This document shows positions 22,950 to 37,200 of a stretch of 64,000 nucleotides of DNA, one piece after another. Source of the DNA: Viscum album (taxonomy: Eukaryota > Streptophyta > Magnoliopsida > Santalales > Viscaceae). Numbering within the stretch: the first letter of the stretch is position 1; each line of letters begins with the position of its first letter. The notes under the pieces are model-generated. The model saw only the letters and a program-made list of their open reading frames with translations. It did no database searches and had not been told where the DNA came from. The stretch is taken from assembly GCA_963277665.1 (NCBI GenBank), contig OY728159.1, positions 1,018,243,343-1,018,307,342 of the forward strand. Direction: 5' to 3'. The position numbers and the translations under genes are program-made.

Positions 22950-24690
22950 AGTTTCACACTATAGAAGTATTAGTTCCAGTATGCCCACATATCATTAGAG
23001 GTATGATCAGTTTGTTTAGTACCATTTCTTTTTATTTTTCTTATTCAGAAGCTTTTCACTCCATTGTTGAACTCACTCTAGATCATTCTCTATGACTATA
23101 TGTAGAGAGGCTTCCTAGGTACATAGTGTTTAGAATTCTATTTGGTGTTTAGACCAGCAAGTTTGATGTGTTTCGGGGTTGTAGAATGATGAATGGACCA
23201 CATCAATCCCGCATGGATCTTTTATAACTAATGATGCAAATATATGATGTAATTATTGGAATCAAATGGTTATATTCCATGCATGTTATAATTGAGTTAT
23301 TCTAGATAATATTTGTGTTTTCAGCCGTGGATAGCTGGCATGTGGTTTTTCTTTTTGATCAGAGTAGTCAGGTGGATAGTCGGCTTATAGAGACTCTTCT
23401 TTCCATGTTGTCTGAGATGTTAGTGGAATCATCAGATATTGGGATTATAGAGGTTCCCAAGGTTGTTGGGGATGTTTTTGGATGTTTTTTTGTGGAGTTT
23501 GTGTCTCAACCCCCTAAATGTGATGTTGAGTTTGGGATAGACATAAAACCCAGTGCTACCATAATTTCGATTGATCCTGATCAAATATCACCTTTTGAGC
23601 TATGAGAGTTACATATCTGGGTGGATGATATGATGTAGAAGGGTTTTATTTGGCCCAGTGTGTCACTGTGTGGTGCTCCGGGCTTGTATGTGAAGGAGGA
23701 TGGTGCTCAGAGGATGTGCATAGACTACCAGAGGTTGAATCAGGTGATGATTAAGAACTGTTACCCTCTCCCGATGATAGATTATCTTTTCTACCAAATT
23801 AAAGGGGAAAGTCGGTTATCTAATATTGATCTATGCTCTGGATATAAATAGTTGAGGGTAAAGGAGATATATATCCTGAATATTAATTTTAGATGGAGGT
23901 ATAGACACTTTGATTTTGTGGTCATGCCCTTTGGCATTATGAATGCACCCGTTATATTCTTGAGACCTATGAAATATGTGCTCCATGAGTTCTTGGATCA
24001 GTTCATCGTCTTCTTTATCGATGACATCCTGGTATACTCAAGGTCAGAGAAAGAGCATTCCAAGCATCTCATGACCGTCTATTAGGTTCTTTGAAACCAC
24101 CATCTATATGAAAAGTTATCCAAGTGAATGTTTTGTACAAGAAAGGTGCATTTCTTTGGGCATGTGGTGTGTCAATATGGCTTATTAGTGGATTCGTCGA
24201 ATGTATAAGCATTTGTTTCTTGTGGATCACCAATGAATGTGGTAGAGGATCTTAGTTTCCTAGGACTTTTAGGCTATTATCGGAGTTTTTACCTAGTTTA
24301 TCTCGATATTTTGCTCCATTAAAATCTCTGACTTTAAAGAACAATGGGTTTTTGTGGAATGGGAATTCTCAGGTAGTATTTGGTTATCTGAAGGGGAAGT
24401 TGGATATTACTCTTATTTCCTATAGAATGGGTGATGTCTATGGTGTTCTGTGATGATTCCCATCTGGGCTTGGGATGTGTTTTGATGCAACAACATGTAG
24501 GGATCTCATATGGGTCTAGGAAGTTACTTCCCCATTAACTTAACAATTCCATACATGGTCTAAAGATAGTATTGGTTGTGTTTGTGCTGAGGTTTTTGTA
24601 GAATTATCTCATTGGGGAGTTCATTGTGGTATTCATTGACAACAACTGATTGAGGTATGTATTTTTCAAATATGATATGAACTTCCAACA
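22950..24690 (+). pseudogene. Decayed Ty3/gypsy protease, RT and RNase H
   Basis: A protease-like piece ends in DVIIGIKWLYSM (near 23,235-23,285), the ILGMDWL motif of gypsy proteases. The RT follows in one frame: DVEFGIDIKP (23,523), [20 protein letters not shown] (23,671), [23 protein letters not shown] and the intact catalytic FIDDILVYS (24,013-24,040). After a stop at 24,083 come traces of the RT thumb and RNase H (FGHVV, then FLGLLGYYRSF and DDSHLGLGCVLMQ). The order and spacing are those of chromovirus-like (Tekay/Del type) gypsy pol. Stops interrupt every segment. No integrase and no LTR pair were found, so the 3' part is missing. Confidence 0.82.
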
Positions 24691-25974
24691 ATGAAGGTGG
24701 ATGGATGGATATTTTTTCAACAATGTATTTATACTATCCAAATCAACCTACCTCAAAAATCTTGGTGAATGGTTCACCAAACTATGTGCATCCCATACAG
24801 ATGCCACTATCCAAGGAACCCCACCTCACATAGAGAGGGACATGATTTACCAAACCATGTTCATCCCTTGTAGATCACCTCTGAAAATAAATATAGACAT
24901 GGTGAAATCCCATCTTCCTCCACCTACATGGTTTGACTAACCACGGTTTGGTACAAAAATTGGTTGTACAGTTTTTCCTTAAGGGCCACATGGTTTAAAA
25001 AATCATGATTCTCTACCTGCACATTAAAAAATTTACTTTTTGGGGATTGACACACCCACAACTCACCCAAACCCCCAATGAACTCACTGATCGTTTAAAA
25101 CACCTAAAAATAATTCTTTTTTAGAATTAAAAATATTTTAATTAGGTTCTAAATTTTATATTTTATGTTTGGTTGGACACCAAATTCAAAAATTCATGTT
25201 TACTCGGTAATTATGACCTATTCCAAAATCCTGAGATATTACAGTATTCTTATAATACATGGTCTTGAATAATCTATATAAATAGAGAGTAACATGGAAT
25301 ATAAAATACCTTATTTTTTAAAATAATAGTTTCCTCGATTTGTTTCCTGAAATTCTAAGCTCCCTGACCCTATATCAACATATAATGATTACATGACCTA
25401 GTTTGTTTCGAGGAAATATATTTTTAAAAAAATTAGTAATACAGCTCATAATTAAATGAAAATCACAAACATGAATGTCCATGGTAAGTCTACCATCCAA
25501 TAATAAAATAATATTTCCCCAAAATTTATATTACCATATTTTTCCCACACAACATCAAATTGAGAACTTGGACTAACAACCACATGTTTATATAAGGTTT
25601 TTTCTTTTCATGTCACTCGTGTGAAAAATAAAAAAAATTAGGAATCATAACCAAGGGAATTAAAATGTCGGGTTCCTCTTTTTATAATTATCTATAATAA
25701 TTTACTTTGATTATGAACATATTTTGTGTATTTATTTATTTCTTGATAAAAATTAATATTTTATAAAACTAATACGATGATTATAAATTAAAAATGGATG
25801 AATTATAATAATATGAAAAATGTGCATGAATGATGAAGTTAAATAGTTATTCAAGTTTTTAATAAAGTATTCATATGAACACTCCCAAATCATTTTTCCA
25901 AGTTTAAATTATTGTTATTAAAGAAATATTAGTACATTATAGTTGGAAGAACATTTGATTTTTCATGGAGTAGA
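24691..25974. other. Non-coding DNA between gypsy and CACTA relics
   Basis: At 24,750-24,960 there are three degenerate copies of a phrase like 'accaaaccatgttcat', similar in flavour to a repeat in the LTRs of the gypsy element further right ('gtttaccaaacagtgcataa' at 34,082). This could be an LTR remnant of the relic just upstream. The rest is plain AT-rich DNA. Confidence 0.35.
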
Positions 25975-28810
25975 TCATAGCTATAAATGATGGATTGAAC
26001 ATAGTGAAAAAGCGAACATGAAAATCAATTGGGATGATACTCTTGTATATGGATCATTAAATATGAATACCATTTTACATAATAATGTATATTGTATGAA
26101 TAATATGAAAATGGAAATTGAATATGACCTTCGTGATTGTACAATTTTGTTTGAGAAGTTAAATTATTTTCCTAAGGGACCATTTTATTCCAGTTGTACT
26201 AAATACAAAACACTGTCACAAGTATTGAAGTTATGTAATTTGAAAGCTGGTAGAAAATAGAGTAACATAATTTTTATATAACTACCAAATCTACGAAATT
26301 ATATGATACCAGAATAAAATATAATTTTTTATAGAACATATGATACTAAAAAAATTCTTTGTTCAATGGGAATGATCTCTAAAAAATAAATTGTTTTCTA
26401 AATTATTTCACAGTGTTTCACAAGGACCATGAATCACACATGAAATTCCCTTTGAATGGTGATAATAGATACATGAAAGATGAATCAAGACCTATAATTC
26501 TTTTATGGTACTTTCCAATTATTCTATGGTTTACAGGACTTATGGTTGTTAGGAAATAGTGAGAGAATTGACATTGAACTGAGATGAAATAATTAAATAT
26601 GGGAAAAATAGATCATTCAATAGACTATCCTTAATGAAAAAAATTGATTTTGAGTAACCTCAATTTGTAAATTAGATTAAAAAATTCTATCTTGAATTAT
26701 ATATAGATGGAATAAATCCTTTTATAGTATTGATTAAAATTCACAATACATGGAAAGTTATATTGGAAAATTATAACTTTCCACAATGGTTAAAAATGAT
26801 ATGCACGTATATTTTGTTTTCTATTATTATATATATACCAAAAACCACATTTAAATATATTTATTTCTTTTTGGATCGATTTATTGAAGATATGAAATTG
26901 ATGGGGGGATATCAGTGTAAAAATGTATGATTCGCATAGAAGTGAAAAATTCACATTAAGGGCCTTGTTTTATGGGGTAATAAATGAATTTCCTACTTAT
27001 ATAATACTTTCATGTTATAAAATTAAATTAATGGTGTGGTATCCCATTCATGAATAATGAACACTCTTATTTTGGATAAAACATTCCTTGAAGAAATTAT
27101 TTTTAAGACATAATATTTTTAACTTGACGATGTAAATACTGATCCAAGATGATACCATTTGATGGGAATATATAACAAGGTACAACACCATATCCACTAA
27201 TGGGTGATCAACTATTTGATAAAGTAAATTATATTGCAACAATATTCGGTAAAATAATTTTGAAAAATATTATGATATTAGGTTGGGAAAAGTGATAAAT
27301 TTTCTTTTAATTACCGCACTTGAATTGTTTTTACGCCAAACATTTTCTTGATGTCATGCATGTGGAAGAAAATTTATTTGATAGTGTTATTAGGATTTTA
27401 GTAAATTTTATCAGAGAAAAATATGGGATGAAGGTTTAGATGGACATGATTGAGATGGGGAAGAGGGCATAGTTGGAAACAGAGAAGAGTAAAATGTAGA
27501 GTTTTCTTCCTCCAATAGCTTACACTTTATCCGAACAAGAAAAATTGAATTTTCTTTATATTCCTTAATGCTGTAAAAGTCCTAGGGGTTATTCATAAAA
27601 TATAAAGAATGGTATGTCAATGACTAATTTGATGTTGCAAAGGATAAAACCACACGTATTCCCTATTTGGATATAATATTTTATTCATATTGCATAATGT
27701 TTTATTCGGCATTAAAATGTATGTCATATATTATCCAGAATTTTCTTCTTTTTTAAATCCATAATTTGTAATGTTATAAAACTGTAAGATTTTCCAATCA
27801 TTAATAATGAGGTTGTAGTCACATTATGTGAATTAGATATCTTCTTCTGATAGTCATTAATTTATATAATGGTCCACCTGTTGGTTCACTTGGTTAGAAA
27901 AGTGTAACTATGAGGTATTTTCCATTAAATATGGATGTAACCCATTGAATATAACATGAATATTTTGAAATGGTGCATCAGTATTTGAATTTGGTAATAA
28001 TGATGTATTTCATAATGTTATATTATTGAAAAAAGATATTGAATTATGTACTAAATATCTATCAGATGCTGGTATTATTAGTCCTCAAATGTCTCACCAT
28101 AGTAGACACCTTATGCGAAGGGATGTCTTGGAGAGATGTTGTTACAATTACTATTATAGATCGATACAAAGCTCACCATTACATTTTACATAATAATGAA
28201 TTTTTTGATCCAAATGGTGTACCCTACAGTGAAATTCTAAGTCATTTGAATCCACCTAAGGATGACGTATGGACACAAAAAACAGATAATCAATAGCTCA
28301 TAGGATTTTTCCGAGATCATATCTAAGGAGTCATTGAAAAATATGACATTAATTTCTAAAAAACATTTATAACTAGATAAGGTAACACATGAATGTGTTA
28401 TATATTATATTTTTTTTTAATTATTGGTTATACAATATACACAAAAGAACATGATGAACTAATTATGATGAAGAATAGTAGAGTTATTATTATGGAGCAA
28501 GTGATTCACATATATAGTTGAAAGGATATAAATCATAATTATAAAAATTTGTAATATTTCAGCATCCTGAAAAAAATATATGAGTTCTATTATACAACGT
28601 GCCCAGTGTCGTCTATCTATTTTGAATGGGTTAACAAAAATTTTAAAATGAATGTTAATAAAATGGTCTTCATGAAGGTGAATTTTAGGGTAGAAGGGTA
28701 TAAGGATGAGCGACTCAAAATGGTATCAAAATTAGTAATGGTATTTTATATATCAAATCCATAAAATAATAATTGGTCAATTATCCAATTTCATGGTAAA
28801 AAAACTATAG
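25975..28810 (+). pseudogene. Decayed CACTA TNP2-type transposase
   Basis: Motifs occur in the family's order. FEKLNYFPKGPFYSSCTKY (26,145-26,205) matches the K(L)L...PLY.GC.KY segment near the start. CFYAKHFLDVMHVEENLFDS (27,325-27,385) matches the LDVMHIEKN hallmark. MDMIEMGKR and SFLPPIAYTLSEQEKLNF (to 27,560) follow. MVHLLVHL and WM.PIE (27,870-27,945) match the HLP/MYPIER region. KAHHYILHNNEFFDPNG (28,170-28,215) and GFFRDHI (28,300-28,322) lie before the C-terminal piece FEWVNKNFKMNV...VFYISNP..NNWSIIQ (28,620-28,790), the KCNWVD...QVFYV.DP motif. Stops and at least one frame change make it non-functional. It is on the opposite strand to the relic at 3540-4005. Confidence 0.8.
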
Positions 28811-30179
28811 GTTCAAATGAAAAATTCAATTGAGGATAATTCTTTAATTTGGTGATTACAATCATTTCTTGATGGTCCCACTATAGACAACACATTTTAC
28901 AATAGAGGGGACCAGAAAGAGGGAATTTGAATTCCCTGGAGACGAGAAAATCCCTTCAACCATTAAATAAAAATAAAGAGTTCAATTAGTATGTCTATTT
29001 TATTTTTAATAAAATATGATTTTTTGGATAATATTTTTTTATTGTTTTTACATAATCTAAATTAAATGATTGGAAACCCATGAATAAAAAAAAATTTTAC
29101 ATATTGATGCTACTAGTCTCACGGAAGAACATAAATTTGAAGTTGAAACTATATAATTATTAGAAGATCAAAAACAGTTTCATGAAAAAATAAGATCAAT
29201 TTAGCATCACTTTATTGACTGATATTTTCAAGGCATGAAGAAAGGGTATAAAACTTGAGGTTGGATGGAATCAATACATCCAACCTGTTTACCACAACAA
29301 GTCGATGTTCATTAGTTATGTTGGGACACAATGAGAATTAACATAATAATTGATAGAGATTCATGGGATAATGTATTTATAGTAATAAAGGAAACCCTTT
29401 GAGAAGATATTATTATAATGTTACGATACACATTTTCTATTTTAAGAGAAAATTATATAATGAAACTTTTATTTAATTATCAATATCTCTTACATAGATT
29501 GTTTATTTTAGATTATTTTTGCAATAAATGTTTCTTAGTGGCCACTAAAAAATACCTTAGTGGCCTCTAGATAATTGAAACAATGTTTTATCTTGGGGAT
29601 ACTAAGGTAACATTAAATCCCCCCTAACTAGTTACTTATGCTCACATTTTAGAGAATGATAAAATGGAATTATTTAATCAATCATCACAACGAGAAATCA
29701 TTTCAGATGTATTGTAGTCAATAATATATTATTTGATATTATTTATTTTATTCAATTTGAATAAAAATTGTTAATTTATGAAACAAAAAAGGAGGTCTAA
29801 AGATAAACCACATGCATTGAAACCAATTCACCACTATTAGAAAAAAAAGATGGGGTATACTACATTAGAGATAAAAATGGTATATATTTTCAATATAAAA
29901 TAAATGTTTTATGGTATATGGAAGAAAATATGTTCCTTTGTTTATTTTCATATTGATGAATCAAAATCCAAAAGCCACTTCAATCCCACACCATGTGCTA
30001 TAGAATGAGGTCTTCTTAAATAAATAGGGTAAAATAGTTGTTTAAAACATTAAGGATGTATGAGAAACCTGAGTAAGAATGAATTAATAGTAAATATTTA
30101 TGATTTATAATAATATTAAATTTAAATACCTAATTATGTTCATATTTTTTATATTGTTTAGACATAAGAATCTGTATCA
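28811..30179. other. Non-coding interior of a decayed CACTA element
   Basis: No domain is seen. At 29,535-29,575 'ttagtggccactaaaaaata' resembles a subterminal motif, and at 29,834 CACTATTAGAAAAAAAAGAT resembles a CACTA 5' end. These could mark further CACTA pieces, but no paired end was found. Confidence 0.35.
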
Positions 30180-30850
30180 GTTGTTCTTGAAAAAAAAACT
30201 ACTTTTAGTAGCATTGAATTGGATGAAAAAATATAGCCGGATTAGAGATGTAGGTTATGGTGTGTCGCCAAGAACATATTTCAAAAAGAAAAAACCACAA
30301 TAAGATACATAACATATGATGAAATGATCGATGGTGAAAGTAGATATTTTGGAGGATATTATTATCCAGTCTGTTTTGGAAAACCATTATATGTAAAAGG
30401 ATCATAGAGAACTGGTAGTGGAACAAAGATCAGTGCATGAACAACCAAATAACCTCACTAGATTTTAGGGTGGCCATTCCCCTAAACCTAATTCCTTACC
30501 CTACGTAATCAATTTTTTCATTTATCATTCTTCTAAATGTAAATCAAAAAACCTTCGATAACATTATAATATTAAAATTATGCAGGGTATATATACATGT
30601 TATTTATATGTATCAAAACCCACATACTTTCTTTTTGTTAGGGGTATGGTGTATAATATCCAAGGATACATGCTATGCGAAAAATAAATTTCAAAAGATC
30701 ACATGATAGTGGGGACTGAAGTATCTCACACGTTGAGTGCGGAGTTTACTATTCCACTTTATTATTCAGATATTACAACAGTTATAAATGGTATTGGAAC
30801 CTTCATAGCATGGCCGCATAAGCTTACAAAGATACATGTGGTATGTAGTT
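30180..30850 (+). pseudogene. CACTA second-gene / transposase C-terminal relic
   Basis: At 30,220-30,303 the frame reads KKYSRIRDVGYGVSPRTYF, matching the SGRVRGVG..VTP..YF motif found in plant CACTA-derived proteins (Transposase-24 type). At 30,705-30,845 another piece reads VGTEVSHTLSAEFTIPLYYS then TTVINGIGTFIAWPHKL, matching the TVG.A.GTFIAWPKHL motif found further along the same proteins. Stops separate the pieces. Their position downstream of, and on the same strand as, the TNP2 relic suggests one decayed autonomous CACTA element spanning at least 25,975-30,850. Confidence 0.6.
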
Positions 30851-32061
30851 ATTTTTTTAAATGAAAAAACAATAACAGTTAATGAAAAAAGTGCCAAAGT
30901 GAGGTATGGTATTATATATGAATAAAACGATAGTTAAATGGAAGGTCAGAGAATGAAAGTATAGCGAGTCAACAAAAGAAGGAAATTTCAGGAGTACCTT
31001 CACCCCTCCAGTTCCACTATAGTATATATTAACATTAAATGTTCATGTATATACCACATTCAAAGATTTAGATATTCCCTACATATATTAAAAAGTGGAA
31101 ATATTTGGATATGTAATTACAGACGTAGTTTCTCTCAAGAGTATAAATGATATTCCCATGTTAAAATAGATGGGATTTTTAGTAGTGAATACATACATCA
31201 ATACATTTTCATAATCCATCTATCCTAAAATTGACCTACTATGTTCATTAAGGCTAATAACTATTCAAATTTTCTACAAGAGTTTATATTAAAACTATAT
31301 AAATGGAAATCCCTTTCAATCTTGATTTGAATTCATTAATCTCTATATTAGTTCAATGGAAAAATTTCTTTGGGGTTGTAATAAATTAATAAGAAAAAAG
31401 ATGATATAACCATGGATTCTGAGAAGAATATAATAGAATAAAAACTCTTGTTGATTCCTATAATGAATGGATAATTATCTCTACTCTATTCAAATAAAAA
31501 CTATTTTTTCAATAATTTTTTGATTTTTTAGGAAGAACCGGATACTGATCACAATAAATTTGGATACACCTAATATTTATTTTTTGTTTATAATACATGA
31601 ATTTTTATCAAATCGACCACACGTGATGTGTAATGTGAATTTATAATGAAGTTGAATCATTAACTTATAGATAAACATTTAATTTTATGTTTTAGTTTAT
31701 TTTTAACCACTATTTTTTCTTGATATGGTGATTTAATAATACAGGATAAATAGATGTATGAGGTCATTCAGTGAACGAAAGAAGAATATGGATTTTTTTA
31801 AATGGTACCAAATTAAGGTATATATAGAAAGATTTAACTATTGTAACATATTTCCAAAAAAAATACTTATTTTGTAAATTCTTCTATAGTGTCTGAAGAA
31901 AGCTTACAGTAGTCTTTATGGATATTTAGTTTCCAAATTTATGGAAAATATCATATACTGTTAAATGAAACAAATCCCTAAACAAGCAATTTCTAAGCGT
32001 AATTAAAATTTCCTTAAAAATATTTATTCATAATTCGTATGTATATATTTTTTAGAACTAC
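30851..32061. other. AT-rich DNA
   Basis: No recognised coding sequence or repeat before the left LTR of the minus-strand gypsy element. The last five bases (ACTAC, 32057-32061) are that element's probable target duplication. Confidence 0.5.
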
Positions 32062-34273
32062 TATAATATCCCCGAACCGGGATCAACTAATTTGGTGCCC
32101 CAAGTTGGGTCATCACATGGCCTCAAGCATGCCTCCCCATACGCCATAGGTTTCTTGACTAGTAGTGAGGTTCTTATAGGTCATGTGGGCAGACTATACC
32201 ATCAATAATAGAGTAATCCATAGTAGATAAAAATATAAATAACAGAAACCATAGGAAACAATTGTTGACATGCATAGATGAACAATTCACTAAACTGTGT
32301 GCAACCAAATTCAATAGTAAATATGTCAGGTCATGCTATAGCGCCATGTTAACAAGAACCCCAAATGAAGGAAAAAGTATAATCCCCAAAATGGTCTAGT
32401 CTCTAACTCTAAAACCTCACTCATACACATCCCACATCTAACTCGACTCCCAAGCATATGTTCTTTGGCCCTTTCCTAACTTGCATGCATGAAATCTTCT
32501 CAGCTACCTAATGGTGGCCCAAGGAGGGTGTGAGTATAATTCAGTAGTCCACCACCAATGGTGTCTACAAAATATCCAGCAATGCATATTGTGTATGCAT
32601 GTGATAAATAATGACATGTAATGATAAATAGTTTAATGGACCGTTCTAGACTATATTCCTTTTTAAGTATGCTACTATTGAGTCTGAGTTCACTATTTAG
32701 GTATTTCATGATTTAATTTAAATTTTCATGTGTTCAAAGTATTTGTAATGTTCTATGCTCTCAATATTATTGGAATAAACATCAACCCCCTTCCCACTAG
32801 GCATCACAATATAAAAATCTCATAATTCTCACCTCAAATACTCAATCAGGGTAGAATGCAACTGTTAGGGGAATAGACCTCCATCCCCTTCCATAACCAG
32901 TGCAATTAGGGGAAGTGTTAGAGCCTCATCCCAACTCCACCTGTGGGTGTAGAACCTTAAGTTGATACCCCACTCAACCAAGCCATGTGTACATGCTTAT
33001 TTATCATTCACCAAAATAAAACATATCCAATATCATTTACAACAACAAAATAATATCAATTAATGGGAAATGATCATTATTCCCTCAATCCATTAACATA
33101 TTCATAATTTAAGTTACTTAACCCTTTATCCCCATTTACCATTTTCCATGCCTATCTCACTAATCATATTCAATGTTCAAAGATACTCCCCTAGCATTTT
33201 CCCATTAATCCATTAAACCCTTTTTTCATGCCAACCAAATGACTTGTTAGGCCATTACCCAACCTATATTCATTACTACACCCCAATTTCAAATCCTTTA
33301 AAATATTAACATATTCATAATGGGAACTACATTCTTGCACAATTTCCTACACTTACTTAGATAACTCTATGTCTGGGAATATCGACGCACCACATGAGTT
33401 TTCCCAAAATAAGTCACATCATCCTCTATTCATCCCACTGGGATCATGGGGGTTTCATTTGGTTGTTTAGACATCCACTACATCACATCATGTCATGGGA
33501 ACTAAGAACTCATCAATAGAGGGAAATAATAAAAACCCTACATGAACCAATATACATTAAACCCATGGGATATAACATGTAGACCACTTACCATGAATCC
33601 ATTGGCGAAAGCCCTCTAAATGAAAGCTTTGGATCTCTATTCAATAAACCCGTGATGCTTTACCCCAAACCACACCAAAAATAAAGGTCTTGAGAACTTC
33701 GGATGGAGATGGCGAAGAAATAGAAACCCTAAATCAAAATGAAAAGAAAGAGGGATATTAACCATACCTGGATATTTAATCGACAACCAACGACACTCGA
33801 AATAGTCATATGAAAAGATAGATTGATCCTTGGATGATCTGGGAGCATTTGATGGGTCATTAGGTCTAGAGGAGGAAAAATAGAGGAAACTCTTGAGTGT
33901 TATAAGAAATCACGTAATGGAATTTCTTTAATTTTTTAGTTGTTTCCGGGCCATGCAGTTTTCCAAACCAGGCGCAAACCATGAAAAGGATACTACCATC
34001 ACACCCTTCCTCTCACATAGTTTTCCAGACCGTGTAGTAACTTTGTGGATTTTTACTGCTCTCACAGTATCCCCCCACATTGTTTACCAAACAGTGCATA
34101 AACCATGTGGATTGCCAAGAACACCCCCTTTTACCCCCTTTTCATGTCCTAAAAAGCTAGAACAACCCCAAGCCTTCTTAAAGACCTGGGAAAACACATA
34201 ATTGACCACAAATGTGGACTTAAACCTAAACATAAATAAGATCAAAACATACAAAGAAATAGAAGATCTTACA
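32062..34273 (-). repeat. 3' LTR of the old gypsy element
   Basis: It is the downstream LTR on the minus strand. Its first base pair has decayed from TG to TA (compare TGTAAC at 58038). Near 33,955-34,130 it holds two or three loose copies of a 'catagttttccagaccgtgt' phrase, also present in the other LTR. The plus-strand frame at 33,953-34,201 lies inside it and is not a gene. Confidence 0.85.
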
Positions 34274-34290
34274 CCATTTCCACCTTATAC
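34274..34290 (-). promoter_or_regulatory. Polypurine tract of the old gypsy element
   Basis: Next to the 3' LTR the minus strand reads AAGGTGGAAATGG, a purine-rich run in the correct place to prime plus-strand DNA synthesis. Confidence 0.6.
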
Positions 34291-37200
34291 TGGCTCATCC
34301 TCAGGCCACTCTTCCCGAGCATCATTGAGTTCCCAAAGAGAAGAGATCATGCCACTAGGCCTACACATCTGATTCATTGTCCCATGATTCTACTGAAACA
34401 TTTTAGTGCTTCCATAGGACATGAACTAAGGGCACAAACTTCCCCAAAAATCTTTTTTATTATGATCCACAATACAAACTAGGTTCTCCTCAAAGGATGC
34501 ATCAACCTCAAGCTCGACATAACTAGAATTTATCACGTGAGATAAATCAGGATAATACTATCATAGTTGTAAAACATGGAACACGTCATTAATCCTAATA
34601 TACATTTGTGGAAGATCCAATCAGTAATCCACCAGTCTGATCCTCTCCACAATCCGAAATGGCCATATATATCTTGGTGCCAACATTCCCTAATTCCAAA
34701 TTCCATGGTGACCCAACCTTGTAAACACCCAAATAAACACACAATCACCCACAATGAACTCAATAGGTATGCAGTGCTGATTTTCATAGGAATTATTCCT
34801 ACTCTGTGCCATCTCCATATGCTTCTGAATCAAACAAACCTTCTCCAACGTATCGTACACAAGACTCAGTCCTAATAGCTTAGATGCCCCATCCTCTAAC
34901 CAACACAATGGAGATCTACATGCCCCCCATAGAGTTCCTCAAAATGTTCCATTTTATTTGTGTTATTAAATCTATTTTTGTAATCATATTAACAAATCGA
35001 TAAGTGTATCTCCCACGAACCACCGTTATCCCTGAACACAAGCTCTAAACATGTCTTCTAATATCTGGATTGTACAATCTGACTACCCATCGGTCTGTGG
35101 GTGGTAATAGGTACTCAAAAACACTTGGTTACCAAGTTCCTTCTGCAACCCCCTCCAAAAACATGAGGTGAAATGTGGATCATGATCCAAAACTATGTCC
35201 CTCAACACACAATGTAACCAACCCATTTATCGAACATATAATTCCCCAACTAGTCGACTATATAGGTTTCCTAAATCGGCATGAAGTGGGATACTATGGT
35301 CAGCTGATGTACCACCACTAAAATTGAATCATTCTTCCAATGTGTCAATAGAAGACACAAAATTATGTCCATCATGATGTGGTTCCACTTTCACTATGTA
35401 ATAGGCAATGACAGCAACATCACACCTAGACACTGGTGCTCAGCCTTCACATGTTGGAAAGTAAGGCATTGTTCCACAAAACTCAAAACTACTTTCTTAA
35501 TTTCCAGCAACCAAAAATATCTATGAAGATTATGGTACATGTTATTAAAGCCCAGATTCAATTATCCCATTGACGCATGGAACAAATGTATCAACTCCTC
35601 GAGTACTTCTTTTGTCCCCATAACACAACCATGAATATAAGAAACTCATCGGCACTGAAATTCCATCCAGAAGGTGAATACCTACCTTTAAGACTTTCCT
35701 TCATAGATAAAAACTCATGTTCTACTAGGTGAATCTCTTTAACTCATCTCATATGTGCATATTCAATTTCTATAGATGAAAGGATCATTTTTCTGTGCCC
35801 TTCCTGTACCTCCAAATGAATCTATGAAAACAAGGACATCATCAACCACTATGAACTGGATTCCCAAACTACCAAATTAAGACTCTTCTGGCTCCGAGTA
35901 TTAGTGACAATATTCCATTTCCATGTCGTGTACACCAACTAAAAATTGAATCACTACAGGTACTCGACCCACCATCACTATTGAAGATTCAAATATTATT
36001 GAGATAAGATGTATTTGAAGATTTTATGGGAAGTAATCACCATAAATTGCTCTCCCAACAACTAATTCATCCAAAACATTAAGGAATGAACCACATAATC
36101 TAGTTCCAGGTCATGATTAGGATAATTCCTTTCATGAGGTCCCAACTGCCTCGACCCATAAGCTACAACCCAATCATCCTACACTAACACTTCTCTAAGT
36201 CCAACACCAAATGAATAACATAAGAAGATGTGCTTCTGATCTAGTTCAGGAAAGATCAGTATCTGTGTGGTAGTTAACCACTTCTTTAGCTATTGAAAAT
36301 AATTATCACAAGCGTCTGACCAAGAAAACTTAATCTCCTTTCTTAGTTAGTCCTCTAAGCGACACTACCAAAAAAGTGAAATCTATAATAAACCTTCAAT
36401 GATAACTGGCCAAACCATGAAATCTACAAATATCAGAGACATTCTTCCGCTTCTCCCTAGACACCACATCATGCACCATTTTCAAATCCACCGACACACT
36501 TAACTAAGAAATGATGTGTCATATATAGTGCACCTCATCAATTGAAAACTAACATTTTGATAGCATGGTGTAACATTTATGCATTCATAGTATACTCAAG
36601 ACGTTGTCATGATGTTTGTCATGATCATCATGACTTTTGGAGTACACCAAGATGTATTCAATGAAGAAAACTAAAAATTGATCTAGATACCGGTGGAATA
36701 TTTAGTTCATCAAATACTTTAACACTTCTAGGGCATTGGTCGAACCCAATGACATCCCCAAAAATTCATACAACCCATATCTGATTGAAAAATCTTTCCG
36801 GGGTATGTCAAAAGTTCTCACACTCAACTAATGGTTTCCTGGTATCATATCAATCTTAGAAAACACCAAAGAATGTCTGAGATGATAAAACTTATCATCG
36901 ATTCTAGGAAGAGGTTATCTCTTCCTAACTTTCATCTAGTTCAACTTCCTATAACTTACATATAACCTTAGTGATCCATCATCCTTTAAAAAAACATCAT
37001 AGATCCCCAAGGTGATGTACTAGGATTTATAAATCCCTTACGTGCCAATTACACTAATTGAACCCTCGGTTTTTGGAACTCTACTGGAGCCATTTGGTAA
37101 AGTAGAATAGAATATGTCTCTACTCCTGGAAACAATTTGATCACAAACTCAACATCTATATTAGGTTGTAACCCCGAGAAGTCCTCAAAAAACACACCCT

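Noticed and set aside
24701..24940. 79-codon frame rich in Pro, Thr and His
   Set aside because: It overlaps phrases repeated like LTR sequence and shows no domain; more likely a chance frame in an LTR remnant.
26730..27242. Short frames of 66 (plus) and 64 (minus) codons
   Set aside because: They read AT-rich stretches in other frames or on the opposite strand within the TNP2 relic.
34533..34875. Opposing frames of 84 (minus) and 99 (plus) codons
   Set aside because: They are shifted or opposite-strand readings of the decayed integrase C-terminus; only the frame with the KLLG...VGD motif is meaningful.
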